From NCBI RefSeq assembly GCF_003545885.1, contig NZ_QHCT01000001.1, forward strand, positions 1,530,001-1,594,000: 64,000 bases of DNA, in the 5' to 3' direction. The notes under the pieces are model-generated. The model was not told the DNA's origin, did not search any database, and worked only from the letters and a program-made list of their open reading frames with translations. A program made the position numbers and the translations under genes. This DNA comes from Leptospira stimsonii. Its GTDB lineage: Bacteria; Spirochaetota; Leptospiria; Leptospirales; Leptospiraceae. This document shows, piece after piece, positions 20,031 through 34,200 of the stretch (the first letter of the stretch is position 1; every line of letters starts with the position of its first letter).

Positions 20031-21221
20031 TCCGATTAATGCAGGCGCTCTCAACAAATACGAATCTCCGGGCTGTGAAGCCGGTTTAAAGGTTTTATAC
20101 TTTTCGAAAGATTCGCTTAACAATCTTTTAAAGTTGGCTACTTGTTCCAATTCTCCAAGACTACTCTGTCCGGATTCGGAAGTGAGTTCAGTGATCTTGT
20201 CTATGTAAAGTTTGCTCGCAAGAAGGTGAACGCGATAATCGGACGGATTGAGAAGATCTGCGTTTCTCGTAAGTCTTTCCGAAATCTCAAAATAAGTGTC
20301 GGATTTTTTTCTCTTTGCTGACGCTTCACTCGGAGATTTTCCCGGTTTGGATTCTTCTCGATAAAGATAGTAATAAGTTGTTGCGGAATTGATTAAAAGT
20401 TCCGAGTCTACTTTGGTTAATTTAAACGCCTCTTGGATCACATCCATCGTCTTGGAAAGAATGGTCGAATTCTTAAATCCTTCCGTTTCATATTTATGAT
20501 TTAAGTAGTCGATGTATTCCACATAGAATTCCAATTCTTCTTGAGCGTTACCGAAACGTTTTCGATTTTTCCAGGCCATGGAGAATTCGGAGCCCGCGGA
20601 GATATAAGCTTCCCCCGTTTTTTTATAGAGCAATCCTAAACGGAAATGACCCATCGGAGAAGAAGGATCGAGACTGATCGTATGTTTATAAGAACGTATG
20701 GATTCTGCGATTTCGTTTCGAGAAAGGTGGTAGTCTCCCTTTTTTCTTTCCACGATTGCGGATTCGATTTTTTCAGAAACGAGAGGAGCCGCCACCATGA
20801 GATTCCTATCTTTTACTAATCCTAGATTTCCGATTCCTCTTGCCCTTTTCCCGATAAATGAAGTCTGAAAGATGGATTTGATTTCGATCTGCGCGACGAT
20901 GTTTCCGTTCTTGTAATTCTTATGATCGAAATCTTTTTCTATTAGGTAGAGAATTTGTCCTACTCTTAAACCGGGATCGTAATTGATCTTGATCGTCACA
21001 AGATCGGCTCTTGTATCCACGCCGATGTCCAGATTCTTATTTTTTCCTTCTTCTTCGATCGGTTTTACTTTATCGTAGAGAACCGTCTCTCCTACGAGAA
21101 TCATCTTTTCCTTTTCGGGTTTCCCTGGTTCTCGAAACGCGTAAACGAGTTCGCGAGCCTCGATAACTCCCGTCAGTGTGGAAATCAGAATTATAAGAAT
21201 GGAAATCAGAAAGGTTCTCAC
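20022..21221 (-). CDS. Secreted protein with TPR-like repeats
   Basis: 399 residues. A signal peptide ([21 protein letters not shown]) leads into a strand-rich part, about residues 25-130 ([20 protein letters not shown]), followed by a TPR motif near 165-200 ([40 protein letters not shown]) and more helices. The N-terminal domain may be an SH3-like or FlgT-like beta domain. I do not know the function; the combination suggests a periplasmic scaffold. It is convergent with the DUF1577 gene. Confidence 0.65.
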   Translation of the reverse strand: MRTFLISILIILISTLTGVIEARELVYAFREPGKPEKEKMILVGETVLYDKVKPIEEEGKNKNLDIGVDTRADLVTIKINYDPGLRVGQILYLIEKDFDHKNYKNGNIVAQIEIKSIFQTSFIGKRARGIGNLGLVKDRNLMVAAPLVSEKIESAIVERKKGDYHLSRNEIAESIRSYKHTISLDPSSPMGHFRLGLLYKKTGEAYISAGSEFSMAWKNRKRFGNAQEELEFYVEYIDYLNHKYETEGFKNSTILSKTMDVIQEAFKLTKVDSELLINSATTYYYLYREESKPGKSPSEASAKRKKSDTYFEISERLTRNADLLNPSDYRVHLLASKLYIDKITELTSESGQSSLGELEQVANFKRLLSESFEKYKTFKPASQPGDSYLLRAPALIGSF

Positions 21222-21491
21222 CTTCCAAAGATCGGCCGTTTGTGCAAACCTACTCTGAAAAAAACGTTTCCTTTCGAATTTCTGAACCTTAGAATCGTAT
21301 GGTCCGATTCGTTCCGAAGTCTCAGTGGAAAATTCGGAATCGTTCCTAAAGCGGTTTGTATTTCGTTCTCTTTGTTTTTCGAAAGATGTTCCGTTCCTTG
21401 AAAAAAAGAAGTTCCGATTTTCGGATACGCTCTTATTTTCTCGGGTTCTTATTGTTTCTGCCTTCGATTTCGGAATGTTTTCAAAAAGATT

Positions 21492-22205
21492 TTAGGAGCG
21501 AGCCGGGTTCAAGGTTTCGAACGTGGAAAGCCTTAAATACGAATGTTCGGCTTGTTTTGAATTTCCGGGTCTTTCTAAAATTGCCGCTCTGAGATCGGCT
21601 CCGATCGCGGCGTCCGCTTCTTCTTTTATATCCGTAAAGAATAGAATTTTTCTCGGTTCCACCCCGAGTTCTTTTGCGATCTTAGAATAACTGGAGGATT
21701 CCCTTTTACCGCCGACTGCGGTGTCGAAATAACCGGAAAAATATTTCGTAAGATCTCCCGATTCGGAATATTCGAATATTAGCTTTTGCGCTTGAACACT
21801 TCCGGAAGAATAGACAGCCGCCTTCTTTTGTGCGGATTGAATTCTTTTTAAAAATTCGGGAACATCGGGAAACATGAGACTTTTCAGTTCTCCGGTCTCA
21901 TATCCGATCTTCCAAATTCTTCCTTGAATTTCCTTTAACGGTCCGCTCTTCCGATCCACGGATACGAGATATTTACAATAGGCGCTGAGTTCCTCCGCCG
22001 ATTCTCCGATCTTTCCGTCGTAGGTCGTATCGTTCTTCGCTTCCTCTAAAAGTTTCCCTTTCCATTCTTCTTCCAATCCAGATGTCTGAAAAAAAGAATC
22101 CATCTTCTGAACGGAATACGGAAAGAGAACTTTATGGACGAACTCGATCGGCGTGGTCGTTCCTTCTATGTCGAATAAAAATAATTGAATAGGTCCCAGA
22201 TCCAA
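21492..22205 (-). CDS. mtnC: Acireductone synthase (enolase-phosphatase E1)
   Basis: 237 residues from a TTG start directly after the stop of the MFS gene. The bifunctional HAD-family enzyme enolises and dephosphorylates 2,3-diketo-5-methylthiopentyl-1-phosphate in methionine salvage. The first HAD motif is FDIEGTTTP with nucleophile D12; the second is VYSSGSVQAQKL near residue 130; GYFDTAVGGKRESSSY near 158-173 supplies the Lys, and FFTDIKEEADAAIGADL near 190 the acidic motif. Other methionine-salvage genes are not in this window. Confidence 0.93.
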   Translation of the reverse strand: MDLGPIQLFLFDIEGTTTPIEFVHKVLFPYSVQKMDSFFQTSGLEEEWKGKLLEEAKNDTTYDGKIGESAEELSAYCKYLVSVDRKSGPLKEIQGRIWKIGYETGELKSLMFPDVPEFLKRIQSAQKKAAVYSSGSVQAQKLIFEYSESGDLTKYFSGYFDTAVGGKRESSSYSKIAKELGVEPRKILFFTDIKEEADAAIGADLRAAILERPGNSKQAEHSYLRLSTFETLNPARS

Positions 22206-23594
<1,389 letters not shown>

Positions 23595-23796
23595 GTTCTC
23601 TCCAGAGTCTCTTTGTTTGTTCGGCGAATTCCAAACAATGAAGAGAGCGGAGGAAAACTCAAGGAAACTTTATCGGGAGATTTCGATTTTAAAATCCTTT
23701 GTTGGAGCGTAAGTAACGAGACATAGACTTTCGAACGGTTTCCTTTCTCAACCTTTGAATTGAAAAATAGATCTTTCTTGATTCAAGGAAGAATAA

Positions 23797-24795
<999 letters not shown>

Positions 24796-24810
24796 AATTC
24801 TAAAATCACA

Positions 24811-25821
24811 TCAACTCTTTCTATAAACGAATACGAACGAAAGAGTAAAAAGAAATCCTAAAATAGCCACTAATCCTAAAATCGATCGTTCCGTCGTCGG
24901 GAACCAAGTTCCGTTTTCGATCTTACGATTTACGCGTTCGGTTTCCATATCCATGACGGGTGCTCCTCCGGAAACGGAAATCGAAACCTCGTACTGAGGA
25001 GCCGGATAACCGATCTTAAAGGCCTTCATATCGGAAGGAACGTCTTCTTCGATTTTTTCCTGCTTGGAAGCGCCGATGAAGGAAACGTTCATATCGCCCG
25101 GTTTGGAAAATACGGCGCGAAATCCTTCGCTCTTTTCCGCCAACATTCTATCTTTAAACGTTACGGTGGAGAGATTGCTCGCGGGAATCGTATAAGAAAT
25201 TTGTAATTCAGAACTTCCGGGAAGTATCGCACGATCCAAAAATTTTCCGTTCGGTCCGTCTTGGAGCTGAAGAGGAATCGCCATCCTCGCTTCTCCTTGC
25301 GTGAGTTGTCCGATTACTTCGGTCGCCTCGGAAGGGACAAAAATCTCGAACGGATTTTGTTCGTCTTGATAACTCTTAGGTGGAATCGTATTGTTCGAGA
25401 TGAGAAAAATTTTGAATACGCGGAGGAAATCTTTTCCTCTTGTGATCTGCATCGCCGATCTGGTTCGCACTAAAGATTTGTCCTTTGTCTTTTCATAGAC
25501 TACGATCTCTTGGACTGCGGAACGCATCACCGGGACAGGAGGCACCATCTTATTATAATTGACCCCCGCATACTTCGCTTGGAGAAGGATCGGTGATTGG
25601 TCGGGAACGGAAAGTTTGGAAACGACAAAGTCCCCTTTTGCGGGTCCTAAGTCCTTGATCGGAATCATTCCTTGTTGGAGCGCGATGATTCGAAGGGATT
25701 CGATGTTTCCTTCTTTGCCGGTCGTTCCGTTTTTGATGCGGATCTTGAGTTCGATTTCTTCCGAATGAATGGAAACTTGTACAAAGAAAAGGATGGATAA
25801 GATCGTTAGGATTGTTTTCAT
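24811..25821 (-). CDS. Membrane-anchored exported protein of unknown function
   Basis: 336 residues with an N-terminal signal peptide (KTILTILSILFFVQVSIHSE) and one C-terminal membrane helix (about residues 311-331, SILGLVAILGFLFTLSFVFV) followed by a short basic tail, so the body lies in the periplasm. The body is strand-rich, with a carboxypeptidase-regulatory-like or Ig-like feel in the first 110 residues (IELKIRIKNGTTGKEGNIES). I recognise no specific family. It is convergent with the lipase-like gene. Confidence 0.7.
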   Translation of the reverse strand: MKTILTILSILFFVQVSIHSEEIELKIRIKNGTTGKEGNIESLRIIALQQGMIPIKDLGPAKGDFVVSKLSVPDQSPILLQAKYAGVNYNKMVPPVPVMRSAVQEIVVYEKTKDKSLVRTRSAMQITRGKDFLRVFKIFLISNNTIPPKSYQDEQNPFEIFVPSEATEVIGQLTQGEARMAIPLQLQDGPNGKFLDRAILPGSSELQISYTIPASNLSTVTFKDRMLAEKSEGFRAVFSKPGDMNVSFIGASKQEKIEEDVPSDMKAFKIGYPAPQYEVSISVSGGAPVMDMETERVNRKIENGTWFPTTERSILGLVAILGFLFTLSFVFVYRKS

Positions 25822-25954
25822 CTCAGGCTCTTAAAGTCAGTTTTATTCCACCCTCTTAAAAAGAAAATCCTTTACACTCGCTTTTGTTCTCGTAGCTTGT
25901 ATTCTCTTTGAACGATTGTGACGTTCGTTTAGACCGTTTTTATGGAGTGTGGAG

Positions 25955-27034
<1,080 letters not shown>

Positions 27035-27470
27035 AATGATTCCTTTCCTCAGGCGAAGTCGGCCGGAGTTGTAAAAACTACAAAAAGTGTGAGTTCCTAC
27101 TTTTTTCTAAAAAAGAAAAGTCGGAACTCAAGCCGAAAAATTCTCCCCTGATTCGATTGGTCCGACAAAAGATTCACTCGAAAAAAAAACTTGCAAAGGG
27201 ACTTGAAGTTCGTCCGGTGCACGCTCGGAGAAACTTCTCCAAAACTGGCTCGTGTAGTTCCGTCTTGGATGGAAGAATACGACCGAATCTCGAACTCAAG
27301 AACTGGCCAAAACCAACTCGAGGGAATGAAGTTGCCAAAGAGAAAGCGAGAGGATTTTCTGGATTTCAGACCTTGCTTTCGAAAAGAAAGAATCAAATTC
27401 TTCTTTGATACGAAAAAGAATTCGAGACGAGAAGGTCGGAATCGAAAGAATTATTTTTGGAAATAAGATT
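27035..27470. other. Intergenic, no gene seen; strong inverted repeat at the left end
   Basis: No convincing coding sequence. The frames open here have no family character. The hairpin at 27091-27129 could end transcription of the EEP-family gene; the right part presumably contains the promoter for the VOC gene at 27471. Confidence 0.5.
27091..27129. terminator. Inverted repeat GAGTTCC...GGAACTC, possible terminator
   Basis: The left arm begins GAGTTCCTACTTTTTTCT at 27091 and the right arm ends at 27129 with CGGAACTC. Eighteen positions can pair with a few mismatches around a very short loop. It lies 56 bases after the stop of the EEP-family gene. There is no clear run of T after the stem, so termination is only a suggestion. 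Confidence 0.4.
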
Positions 27471-27929
27471 ATGAGACCATTTAAGATATTAGGAATTCAG
27501 CAGATCGCAGTCGGCGGAGAAGACAAGAAAAAACTCGAAACGTTTTGGGTCGACATTCTCGGATTGGAAAAAACGGGAACCTTTCGAAGCGAGAAAGAAA
27601 ACGTAGACGAAGATATTCTAAGAATCGGAAAGGGACCATTCGCGGTCGAAGTCGATATCATGCAACCGATCGACGCAAACAAAAGCCCGAAAGTGCACGA
27701 ACCGAAACTCAATCATATCGGACTCTGGGTGGATGATATTCACAAAGCGGTCGAATGGTTAACGGCAAAAGGAGTTCGTTTTACACCGGGAGGCGTACGG
27801 AAAGGCGCGGCCGGTTACGACGTATGTTTTATTCATCCCAAAGGAAACGAGGAGTTTCCTTATTGTTCCGAAGGTGTTCTCGTGGAATTGGTCCAAGCGC
27901 CGGCAGACGTAATCGCCGCTCTTCGTTAG
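27471..27929 (+). CDS. VOC (glyoxalase/bleomycin-resistance) family protein
   Basis: 152 residues from the ATG at 27471; an open frame further upstream is not conserved in character. Two beta-alpha-beta-beta-beta modules are visible: [20 protein letters not shown] (residues 5-24) with [10 protein letters not shown], and [18 protein letters not shown] with VLVELVQAP at the end. The second-module His and the final Glu fit VOC metal ligands; the first-module ligand position holds Gln rather than His. The spacing resembles methylmalonyl-CoA epimerase or lactoylglutathione lyase, but the reaction cannot be assigned. Confidence 0.85.
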   Translation: MRPFKILGIQQIAVGGEDKKKLETFWVDILGLEKTGTFRSEKENVDEDILRIGKGPFAVEVDIMQPIDANKSPKVHEPKLNHIGLWVDDIHKAVEWLTAKGVRFTPGGVRKGAAGYDVCFIHPKGNEEFPYCSEGVLVELVQAPADVIAALR

Positions 27930-28003
27930 ATTTTTCGGGCGTGCCGCTGATTTTTTTTTGAACATCAAAGTTCGATTGAAATCGCGGCCGCGCTCTCCGC
28001 TCC

Positions 28004-28066
28004 ATTCAACAAATTGAATTTTCTATTTTTTGAATGTTCTTTTTTTAAGACGCCAATTTGTTGAAT
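28004..28066. promoter_or_regulatory. 13-bp perfect inverted repeat upstream of the SH3b gene
   Basis: ATTCAACAAATTG at 28004-28016 and its exact complement CAATTTGTTGAAT at 28054-28066 are separated by 37 bases of AT-rich sequence. The element is 64 bases before the ATG at 28130. It may be an operator pair, a looped regulator site or an mRNA structure; sequence alone does not decide. Confidence 0.4.
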
Positions 28067-28129
28067 CCGCATCGATCGCTCACGCGGTCTATATCGAAGT
28101 TCAGCCGAAACGATCGAAGAAACTCCAAA

Positions 28130-28705
28130 ATGAAGAACTCAAAAACGATTCTCGTCCTATTGACGATTCTGATCCTAACGATTGCAAACGGCAGTTTTGC
28201 GTCCGAGTCTAATCCGGAGGCGCTCTTATCGAGCCTCGATAGAAAATTCATTTCTGTTTATAAAACCGTCGTCCCAAAAGAGGGGGCCTTCGACGCGGAT
28301 TATCCAGAGGAAGTCGCCAGACTTCCGAATCTTACATTCGGGAAACTTCTTAGGTCTGCAAATTTCGGATTCGAAGGCGATTCGGTCGCGTATGAGATCG
28401 AAACCGAAAACAAAATCAAAGGTTGGGTTTCCTTGGATCAAGTCTGGTTTCCGACAAAAGTGGTTCGGATGAAAGATGGCGATACTCTCAATGTCCGCGA
28501 ACGCGAGTCTTTGGATTCGAAGATCGCGGATTCCGTCCGGCAGAACGAAATTCTATATGGAAACGCGATTGTCCTGATCCAACTCGGAACCAAAGGATAC
28601 GATCCGGCGGACTGGGCTCGTGTCTCCACGAAACGGGGAAATCACGGATTCGTCAAACTTCGTTATTTCGAAATCATAGAAACGAACGTGAAACCTTATC
28701 CCTGA
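28130..28705 (+). CDS. Exported SH3b-domain protein
   Basis: 191 residues from the ATG at 28130, which starts a clear signal peptide (KNSKTILVLLTILILTIANG, cleavage near FASES). The last 80 residues look like a bacterial SH3 domain: KDGDTLNVRERESLDSKIAD is the typical LNVRxxPSxxSxV entry strand, and WARVSTKRGNHGFVKLRYFE the closing strands. Such domains bind peptidoglycan or proteins in the envelope. The first half contains another SH3-like strand set (NFGFEGDSVAYEIETENKIK). No catalytic domain is attached. The upstream inverted repeat may regulate it. Confidence 0.7.
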   Translation: MKNSKTILVLLTILILTIANGSFASESNPEALLSSLDRKFISVYKTVVPKEGAFDADYPEEVARLPNLTFGKLLRSANFGFEGDSVAYEIETENKIKGWVSLDQVWFPTKVVRMKDGDTLNVRERESLDSKIADSVRQNEILYGNAIVLIQLGTKGYDPADWARVSTKRGNHGFVKLRYFEIIETNVKPYP

Positions 28706-28805
28706 ATTTTCCGAGGCCGAACACGCTGAAAGATGTGCGGGAGACGCGACGATCATGGATCGAGCACAAGAATATTCAAAAAATTGAAAATACCTTTCGA
28801 AAAGG

Positions 28806-30281
28806 TTATTTTTTACCCAGAAGGAAAAAGGTTCTCATCGGACCCTTTCCTTTGATCTCGATGATTCCTCTGTCTTCGAATTCGAAAAGATCTTTGAGAG
28901 CCTCATACGTAGCTTCGGAACAATTGATCTTTCCAGGTTGACCGTGGGATTCCATTCTGGAAGCGGTATTCACCGAATCTCCCCAGAGGTCGTAGACGAA
29001 CTTGTTTTTTCCGATTACGCCGGCGACTACGTCGCCCGTGTGAATTCCGATTCGGATATTGAATTCGTATTTCCAGGACTTCTGAAGATCTTTCAGACCG
29101 GAAATCATTTCGATTCCGGCTAACGCGATCTTTTCGGCGTGATCCGTCGTCGGGTTCGGAATTCCTCCCGCCATCATATAACAATCTCCGATCGTCTTGA
29201 TCTTCTCGAGTTGATATTTGCTCGCGATATCGTCGAAACATGTGAAGATCTGATTGAGGATCTCGACCAATTGATTCGGAGTCGGGATCTGAGTGGAGAG
29301 TTTGGAAAAACCCACGATGTCCGCGAAAAGAACGGTGGAGTTCGGAATATAATCCGCGATCACCCCTTCACCGCTCTTCAATCTTTCCGCGATCGCTTTG
29401 GGAAGAATGTTGAGAAGAAGGCTTTCCGACTTCTGTCTTTCTTTTTCCAGACCTTCGTTTAACACGTTGATCTTTTCCAGAGAATCCTTGAGTTCTCGGT
29501 TTCTTTTGGAAAGAGTTTTGTAGGCGTCCGCGTTATCCACTCCGATCGCGACGTAGTTTGCAAGCGTTCTTAAAATGCTGAGTTGGTTTTCGTTAAACGC
29601 ATTTTTCTCGTAACTCTGGATCGTAAGAATTCCGATAAATCTTTCTTCCACTTTAAGTGGAAGATATACTACGGAACTGGTCTTTTCCCCGAAATGTTTC
29701 TGGATCGGGGAAACATACTGTGGAAAATCTTTTTCGAGATCGTTCGTGATCAGTTCCTGGTTTTGATTATAACAAAAGGAAGAAGGATTTTCTTCGGACA
29801 AAGAATCCACAGAAGGAGCGGGAGTATAACGACCTTCGATCAGGCTGAACTTATATTTAATCTCATTCTTACCTTCCTCCAAAATCCCAAACGCAAGGAT
29901 GTTCATCGAGATCATCGACTTCGTGTTTTCATAAACGGAAGTGAGAATGATCTTCGGTTCCAAACTTGCGGTGATCATCTGGCCGATCTCGCTCAGCTGT
30001 TTTAGGTTTTGATAAGAGGAAACCAATCTTTGGTTGGAATCTTGAAGTTCGGTTTGAGTTTTGATCAGACGATTCTGAGTCGAATCGCCGATTTTCATCA
30101 GTTTCGAAGATTGTTTTAAAAGGGATTCGTAAGCGTCTCCGATTTTTTTTAATTCCTGGATCAGATCGTCTTTCTGAAGAGAATCTTTTTTATCAAGGGT
30201 TTCGTTGACTTCGTTTAATAACTGAAACTCGTTTTCAAAAAAAGAATTAAAATCCTTCTGCGCTGGAGACGCTGGTTCCAT
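28806..30281 (-). CDS. GAF-coiled coil class III adenylate cyclase
   Basis: 491 residues, soluble. A helical N-terminus (1-90) leads to a GAF sensor domain (about 95-250), a coiled coil (255-290, ending with the linker LLNILPKAIAERLKSGE typical of cyclases), and a class III catalytic domain (about 310-490). Metal-binding Asp residues are D321 (LFADIVGFS) and D365 (IGDCYM). Lys in EKIKTIGD (360/362) and D431 in VYDLWGDSVN fit adenine selection, and N438 and R442 (NTASR) the transition-state pair, so ATP to cAMP is the expected reaction. It is the last gene of the minus-strand run, 27 bases after the SiaC-like gene, in the place the diguanylate cyclase SiaD has in Pseudomonas. Confidence 0.93.
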   Translation of the reverse strand: MEPASPAQKDFNSFFENEFQLLNEVNETLDKKDSLQKDDLIQELKKIGDAYESLLKQSSKLMKIGDSTQNRLIKTQTELQDSNQRLVSSYQNLKQLSEIGQMITASLEPKIILTSVYENTKSMISMNILAFGILEEGKNEIKYKFSLIEGRYTPAPSVDSLSEENPSSFCYNQNQELITNDLEKDFPQYVSPIQKHFGEKTSSVVYLPLKVEERFIGILTIQSYEKNAFNENQLSILRTLANYVAIGVDNADAYKTLSKRNRELKDSLEKINVLNEGLEKERQKSESLLLNILPKAIAERLKSGEGVIADYIPNSTVLFADIVGFSKLSTQIPTPNQLVEILNQIFTCFDDIASKYQLEKIKTIGDCYMMAGGIPNPTTDHAEKIALAGIEMISGLKDLQKSWKYEFNIRIGIHTGDVVAGVIGKNKFVYDLWGDSVNTASRMESHGQPGKINCSEATYEALKDLFEFEDRGIIEIKGKGPMRTFFLLGKK

Positions 30282-30308
30282 GAATTGGTCCTCGGCCGAA
30301 GAGCGGTC

Positions 30309-30683
30309 TTATTTGTAGGATTTGAGTTCGAACGGCAGAGAAAGATCGGACGAAAATTCTTCACCGGTTTCCTGCATATCGTCGTCGTCTTCTTTATACA
30401 ACCAGAGGACTTTAACCTTTCCGCTTTGATCGTGATATTTCTGAAGGGAGTCCAAAATGTCCATGATCACTTTCGAAGAGCTCGTATTAAAATAGTCCAA
30501 CTGAAATTTTACTTGGATTGCGGTCTTATTTCCCATCGTGGAGTTGAGCCAGTCGAATACCGGCTTGTAGAAAGCGATCGCGTTTTCCGGATAAGATTCT
30601 CCGATGATTTCCACCACTCCTTTCTCAGTGTCCAAAATAACCTCTGGAGAAGTTTTGGTCTGTTGGATATGTAAAGATTCCAT
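30309..30683 (-). CDS. SiaC-type regulatory phosphoprotein (DUF1987)
   Basis: 124 residues from the ATG at 30683; AGGA lies nine bases upstream, whereas a TTG at 30689 has too little spacing. The block FQLDYFNTSSSKVIMDIL (residues 60-77) is the DUF1987/SiaC hallmark. T67 corresponds to the Thr phosphorylated by SiaB in Pseudomonas aeruginosa (T68 there, from memory). In that system dephosphorylated SiaC binds and activates the diguanylate cyclase SiaD. Here the neighbour is an adenylate cyclase, so the natural inference is that this SiaC protein gates cAMP synthesis, which is untested. It lies two bases after the siaB-like stop. Confidence 0.9.
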   Translation of the reverse strand: MESLHIQQTKTSPEVILDTEKGVVEIIGESYPENAIAFYKPVFDWLNSTMGNKTAIQVKFQLDYFNTSSSKVIMDILDSLQKYHDQSGKVKVLWLYKEDDDDMQETGEEFSSDLSLPFELKSYK

Positions 30684-30685
30684 TC

Positions 30686-31240
30686 TCAATTTTCCTTTGT
30701 GAAGTATGCAGAAAGTGTAAAAAACGAATGCTTATCGTCTACGGGTGAGATAACGTAAGTCAGCGGTCCGTCCGACTTCCTTGCGATATCAATCAGTCCG
30801 ACTCCGGCGCCTTTGCTATCGTCCGGCCTGTCCGAGCGCAACTGCTGTTGATAGTAAGTTTTCAGCTCGTCTCTCGACATAGAATTTATCTTCTCGCATT
30901 TTGATTTTAGCGAATCGATTTTCTCGTTTAGTACAAGGTTCCCGGAAGAAACATTATAGCCAATCGATTTTTCATCGACCATAATGATACCGACTCCACC
31001 TTCTCTTCCGTCTTCCTGAGCTCTTCTTTCCGCCGAATAGTGTAACATATTCTGTGCCAATTCGATAAAAACGGCGAAGATTTTTTTGATTTTCGATTCC
31101 GTGCTCAAGGAAGTTCGGATCATTGACCCGAATTCCGTAAGGACTTCCTGCGAAAGTCGGCCCTTAAAGGAAACAATTAATTGATAATCGCAGGCCTCTT
31201 TATAGTGCTTAAACAGGTCTACGGACTTGTTTTCCATCAT
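30686..31240 (-). CDS. SiaB-type protein kinase (DUF6272)
   Basis: 184 residues. The fold is that of a small GHKL ATPase: N-box FIELAQNMLHYS with E60 and N64, an Asp in VGIIMVDE, and a glycine-rich lid SKGAGVGLIDIA (142-153). SiaB proteins phosphorylate SiaC on Thr/Ser despite the histidine-kinase-like fold. There is no sensor domain or membrane segment, so input must come from partners, most likely the giant SpoIIE protein encoded 37 bases upstream. The next gene is the SiaC-like substrate. A paralogue is encoded at 42662-43198. Confidence 0.9.
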   Translation of the reverse strand: MMENKSVDLFKHYKEACDYQLIVSFKGRLSQEVLTEFGSMIRTSLSTESKIKKIFAVFIELAQNMLHYSAERRAQEDGREGGVGIIMVDEKSIGYNVSSGNLVLNEKIDSLKSKCEKINSMSRDELKTYYQQQLRSDRPDDSKGAGVGLIDIARKSDGPLTYVISPVDDKHSFFTLSAYFTKEN

Positions 31241-31277
31241 TTCTTTTTAACATACTCCCTATAGTTTCGTGTACAGC

Positions 31278-34200
31278 TCAGATCCGAAATCCGATCAAAG
31301 TTATGTCATCTCTTTGGGATTCTCCCGCTTGATGTCCGTCTAAAAAGGCCGCGAGTCTTTCTTTTTGTTCGTTGGCCGGCAGGGGAGAAACGCCATGTAA
31401 TTGGGCGATCAATCCTTTGCTGGCGATTCTTTGTCTTTGAGGATTCGGTTGATCCATGTATCCGTCCGTGGTAAGATAAAACATGGTTGGTTTTCCTTTA
31501 TCCAGTTTTACTTCGTGGGTCGTATAGGTTCTTGAATCTTCTTTTTGTCTTCCACCGATCGAATGTCTGTCTCCTTTGATCTCTTCTATCTTACCGTCTC
31601 TGGAAAAGTAGAGAGGTCTTTTGGCGCCTGCAAAATAAACTTTATCCGTTTCGATTCTACAGAAGCAGATGTCCATTCCATCCACCGAGTTCGTATCTAA
31701 AGAATCTTGTTTTAAGGCTTGTCTCACATTCTTATTTAAATGTTCCAAAACCTTCCCCGGATCTTTGATACCTGCTTCGTTTACGATTTGATTGAGCAAT
31801 GTATTTCCGATCATTGACATTAAAGCACCTGGGACCCCGTGTCCAGTACAATCGACTGCGGCTAGGAAAATAGATCCTTCTTTTTTACTGAACCAGTAGA
31901 AGTCTCCCGAGACGATATCCTTCGGTCTGAAGAGGACGAATTGTTCCTTTAGATTTTTTGCAAGAAGAGTTTCGGAAGGAAGAATCGCCTGTTGAATATT
32001 CAATGAATATGTGATACTGTCAGTGATGTGTTGATTCTTTAATCCGAGGTCCGCGTTTGCTTGAGCCAACTCTCTCGTTCTTTCCCTTACTTTCTCTTCC
32101 ATATTAGAATAGAGTAAAGCGTTATCGATGGAAATCGCCGCTTGAGAGGAAAGAATGTTCATGATCTGAAGTCGGTCCGATGTGAACGCTCCTTCCGAAA
32201 GATTGTTTTCGAGATAGAGAATTCCCGAAATCTCGCCTTGTTTTATCACCGGAGTACAAAGAACCGACTTAGTTTTAGAATTCTTAATATACTCGTCTTT
32301 GTTGAACTTCTCGTCTTGGTTTGCGTTTCTGAGAACCAAGTTTTCCTTCGTACGTTCCACGTAGTAGATCAAAGAGATCGGAAGATTCTTGCTGTTGCCG
32401 AGAGGAATTCCGGTGAGAACGTCTACATCGTCTTTTGTAATCGATCCCTCCGCTTCGACGTAAAGCCTTCCTTCTTTTTTAAGAATGAGAACTCCTCTCT
32501 GAGCTCCCGCGTTTTCGATAACGATCTTCATCAGTTTATCGAGGAGATTTTCCAGTTTGATCTCCCCGGAAATCGCAGTAGAACTTTTTAATACGGATTG
32601 AAGATCCAAGGTTTGACCGGAATAAACTTCGGTCGCCGCAGCAGTCGTGGTTGAAATCGTTCTGTGGGTTCGAATCGTTCCCGTTCCTCGTTCGCGAATG
32701 AATTCGGGATACTTGGACTTGAGCATACTCTGTTTTAGATTCGCGCCCCAGAGTCCGTAACGATGAAACGCTTCGTTGATAAATTCCCCTGCGATCTTGA
32801 TACTTCCTTTCGAAAGCCAGAAGGTCGCCGCCATTTCGCACGCGAGCGCTTCGTCGTTTGGAAATTCGTTTTTTCTCGCTTCTCGAATCGCCGCTTCGTA
32901 TGTTCTTGCGGCTTTCCAGTTTTTGTATTCCAGTCTTGCGAGTTCTGCTTCGACTAACAAGTGTTTGTGGTAGAAGTTCTCAGGACAACTATCCGCCAAT
33001 GCCAAGAGTTGTTTTTGGTTCTCGCGAATTTTTTTGAGATATTCTTTTTTCTTATCGGGTGTGACTTTTTTATAATTCGCGGCAAGTGCGAGGGAATACA
33101 AAAAATTATGCTCCCAAGGTCCATATTGCCCACCAAGGTATAAGATCATTCCGTTGGCTTCCTCCGCTTCTTGAAGAGCCAGCTGGTATTCTCCATACAT
33201 GAGCAACGATCGTATCTTCATCACTTTGAACGTACAGATAGGGGCCAAACTCTGGTGATCGTTGCAAAGATCGATATATTCCTTTTCCTGATATTCGTTC
33301 GATGAGAAGTCGAGGTGCCCGCCCGTTTCCCCTCTTAAATTGTAAAGAATCAAAGTTGTTCCCAGGATCGTATCGATAGCGAGGTTGTTTTTTACTTTTC
33401 TTACGAATTTCAGGAGCTGGTTGATTTTCGGTTTTAGAATTTCTAAATTCTTTCCTTGAAAAAGAACATTAGACGCATCGTTCATCGCGGCGTAACTTCC
33501 GTGAAGGAACTCCCCCGAGTCTAATGCGGCCTGAACACATTTTATATTCACTTCCTCGGAGAATTTAAGATGTTTCACAAAGGAAGAAGAATAGTTTGCA
33601 AGAATATTAGCGGCCTTCGTATAGCCGCCGGAGTTCATATATTTTTCGCTGAGTTTTACGGCCAATTCACAGAAGTCATATGCGGCTTTGTAATCGGATA
33701 ATTTTCCTACGAGGACCATTCCATAACAGGAATAACCGTAAGAATCGGAAAGGTTTCCATACTTCAAAAGAAGGTTCGCCATTTTTAAGCAGATGACAGG
33801 GAATAGGGCAGGTTCTTTATTATAAGCCATCGGGATCGCGCTGATCAAAAGATTCACCGCCCAAATATGGTTCGCATCGGTCATCAACGGTTCGTCTAAC
33901 AGTGATGTAACGCTTCGGTTCTTTAAATTTTTTCTGACTTCCTCGATTTCCTTGTCCACGACCTTGTCGAAGTTCGAAGTTGGGATTTCAATTCCCAGCG
34001 GTTTCAGAGCTTTGATCACCGTCGGCATCGCGAGATCGAATTTTCCTTGGGCGGAATATTCTATCATCAATAAGTTATAGGCTTCGGCCTGTTCCACGGG
34101 AGTTTTCGCCTGTTTTAAGATGGTTTGAATCATCTCCTGCGATTCTTCGAAATTTCCGTTCAGATACAAGACTTCAGCCAGTTCTTTGTGAACGGAGTAG

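Noticed and set aside
30285..30674. 129-codon plus-strand frame opposite the SiaC-like gene
   Set aside because: Antisense shadow of a gene with clear DUF1987 motifs.
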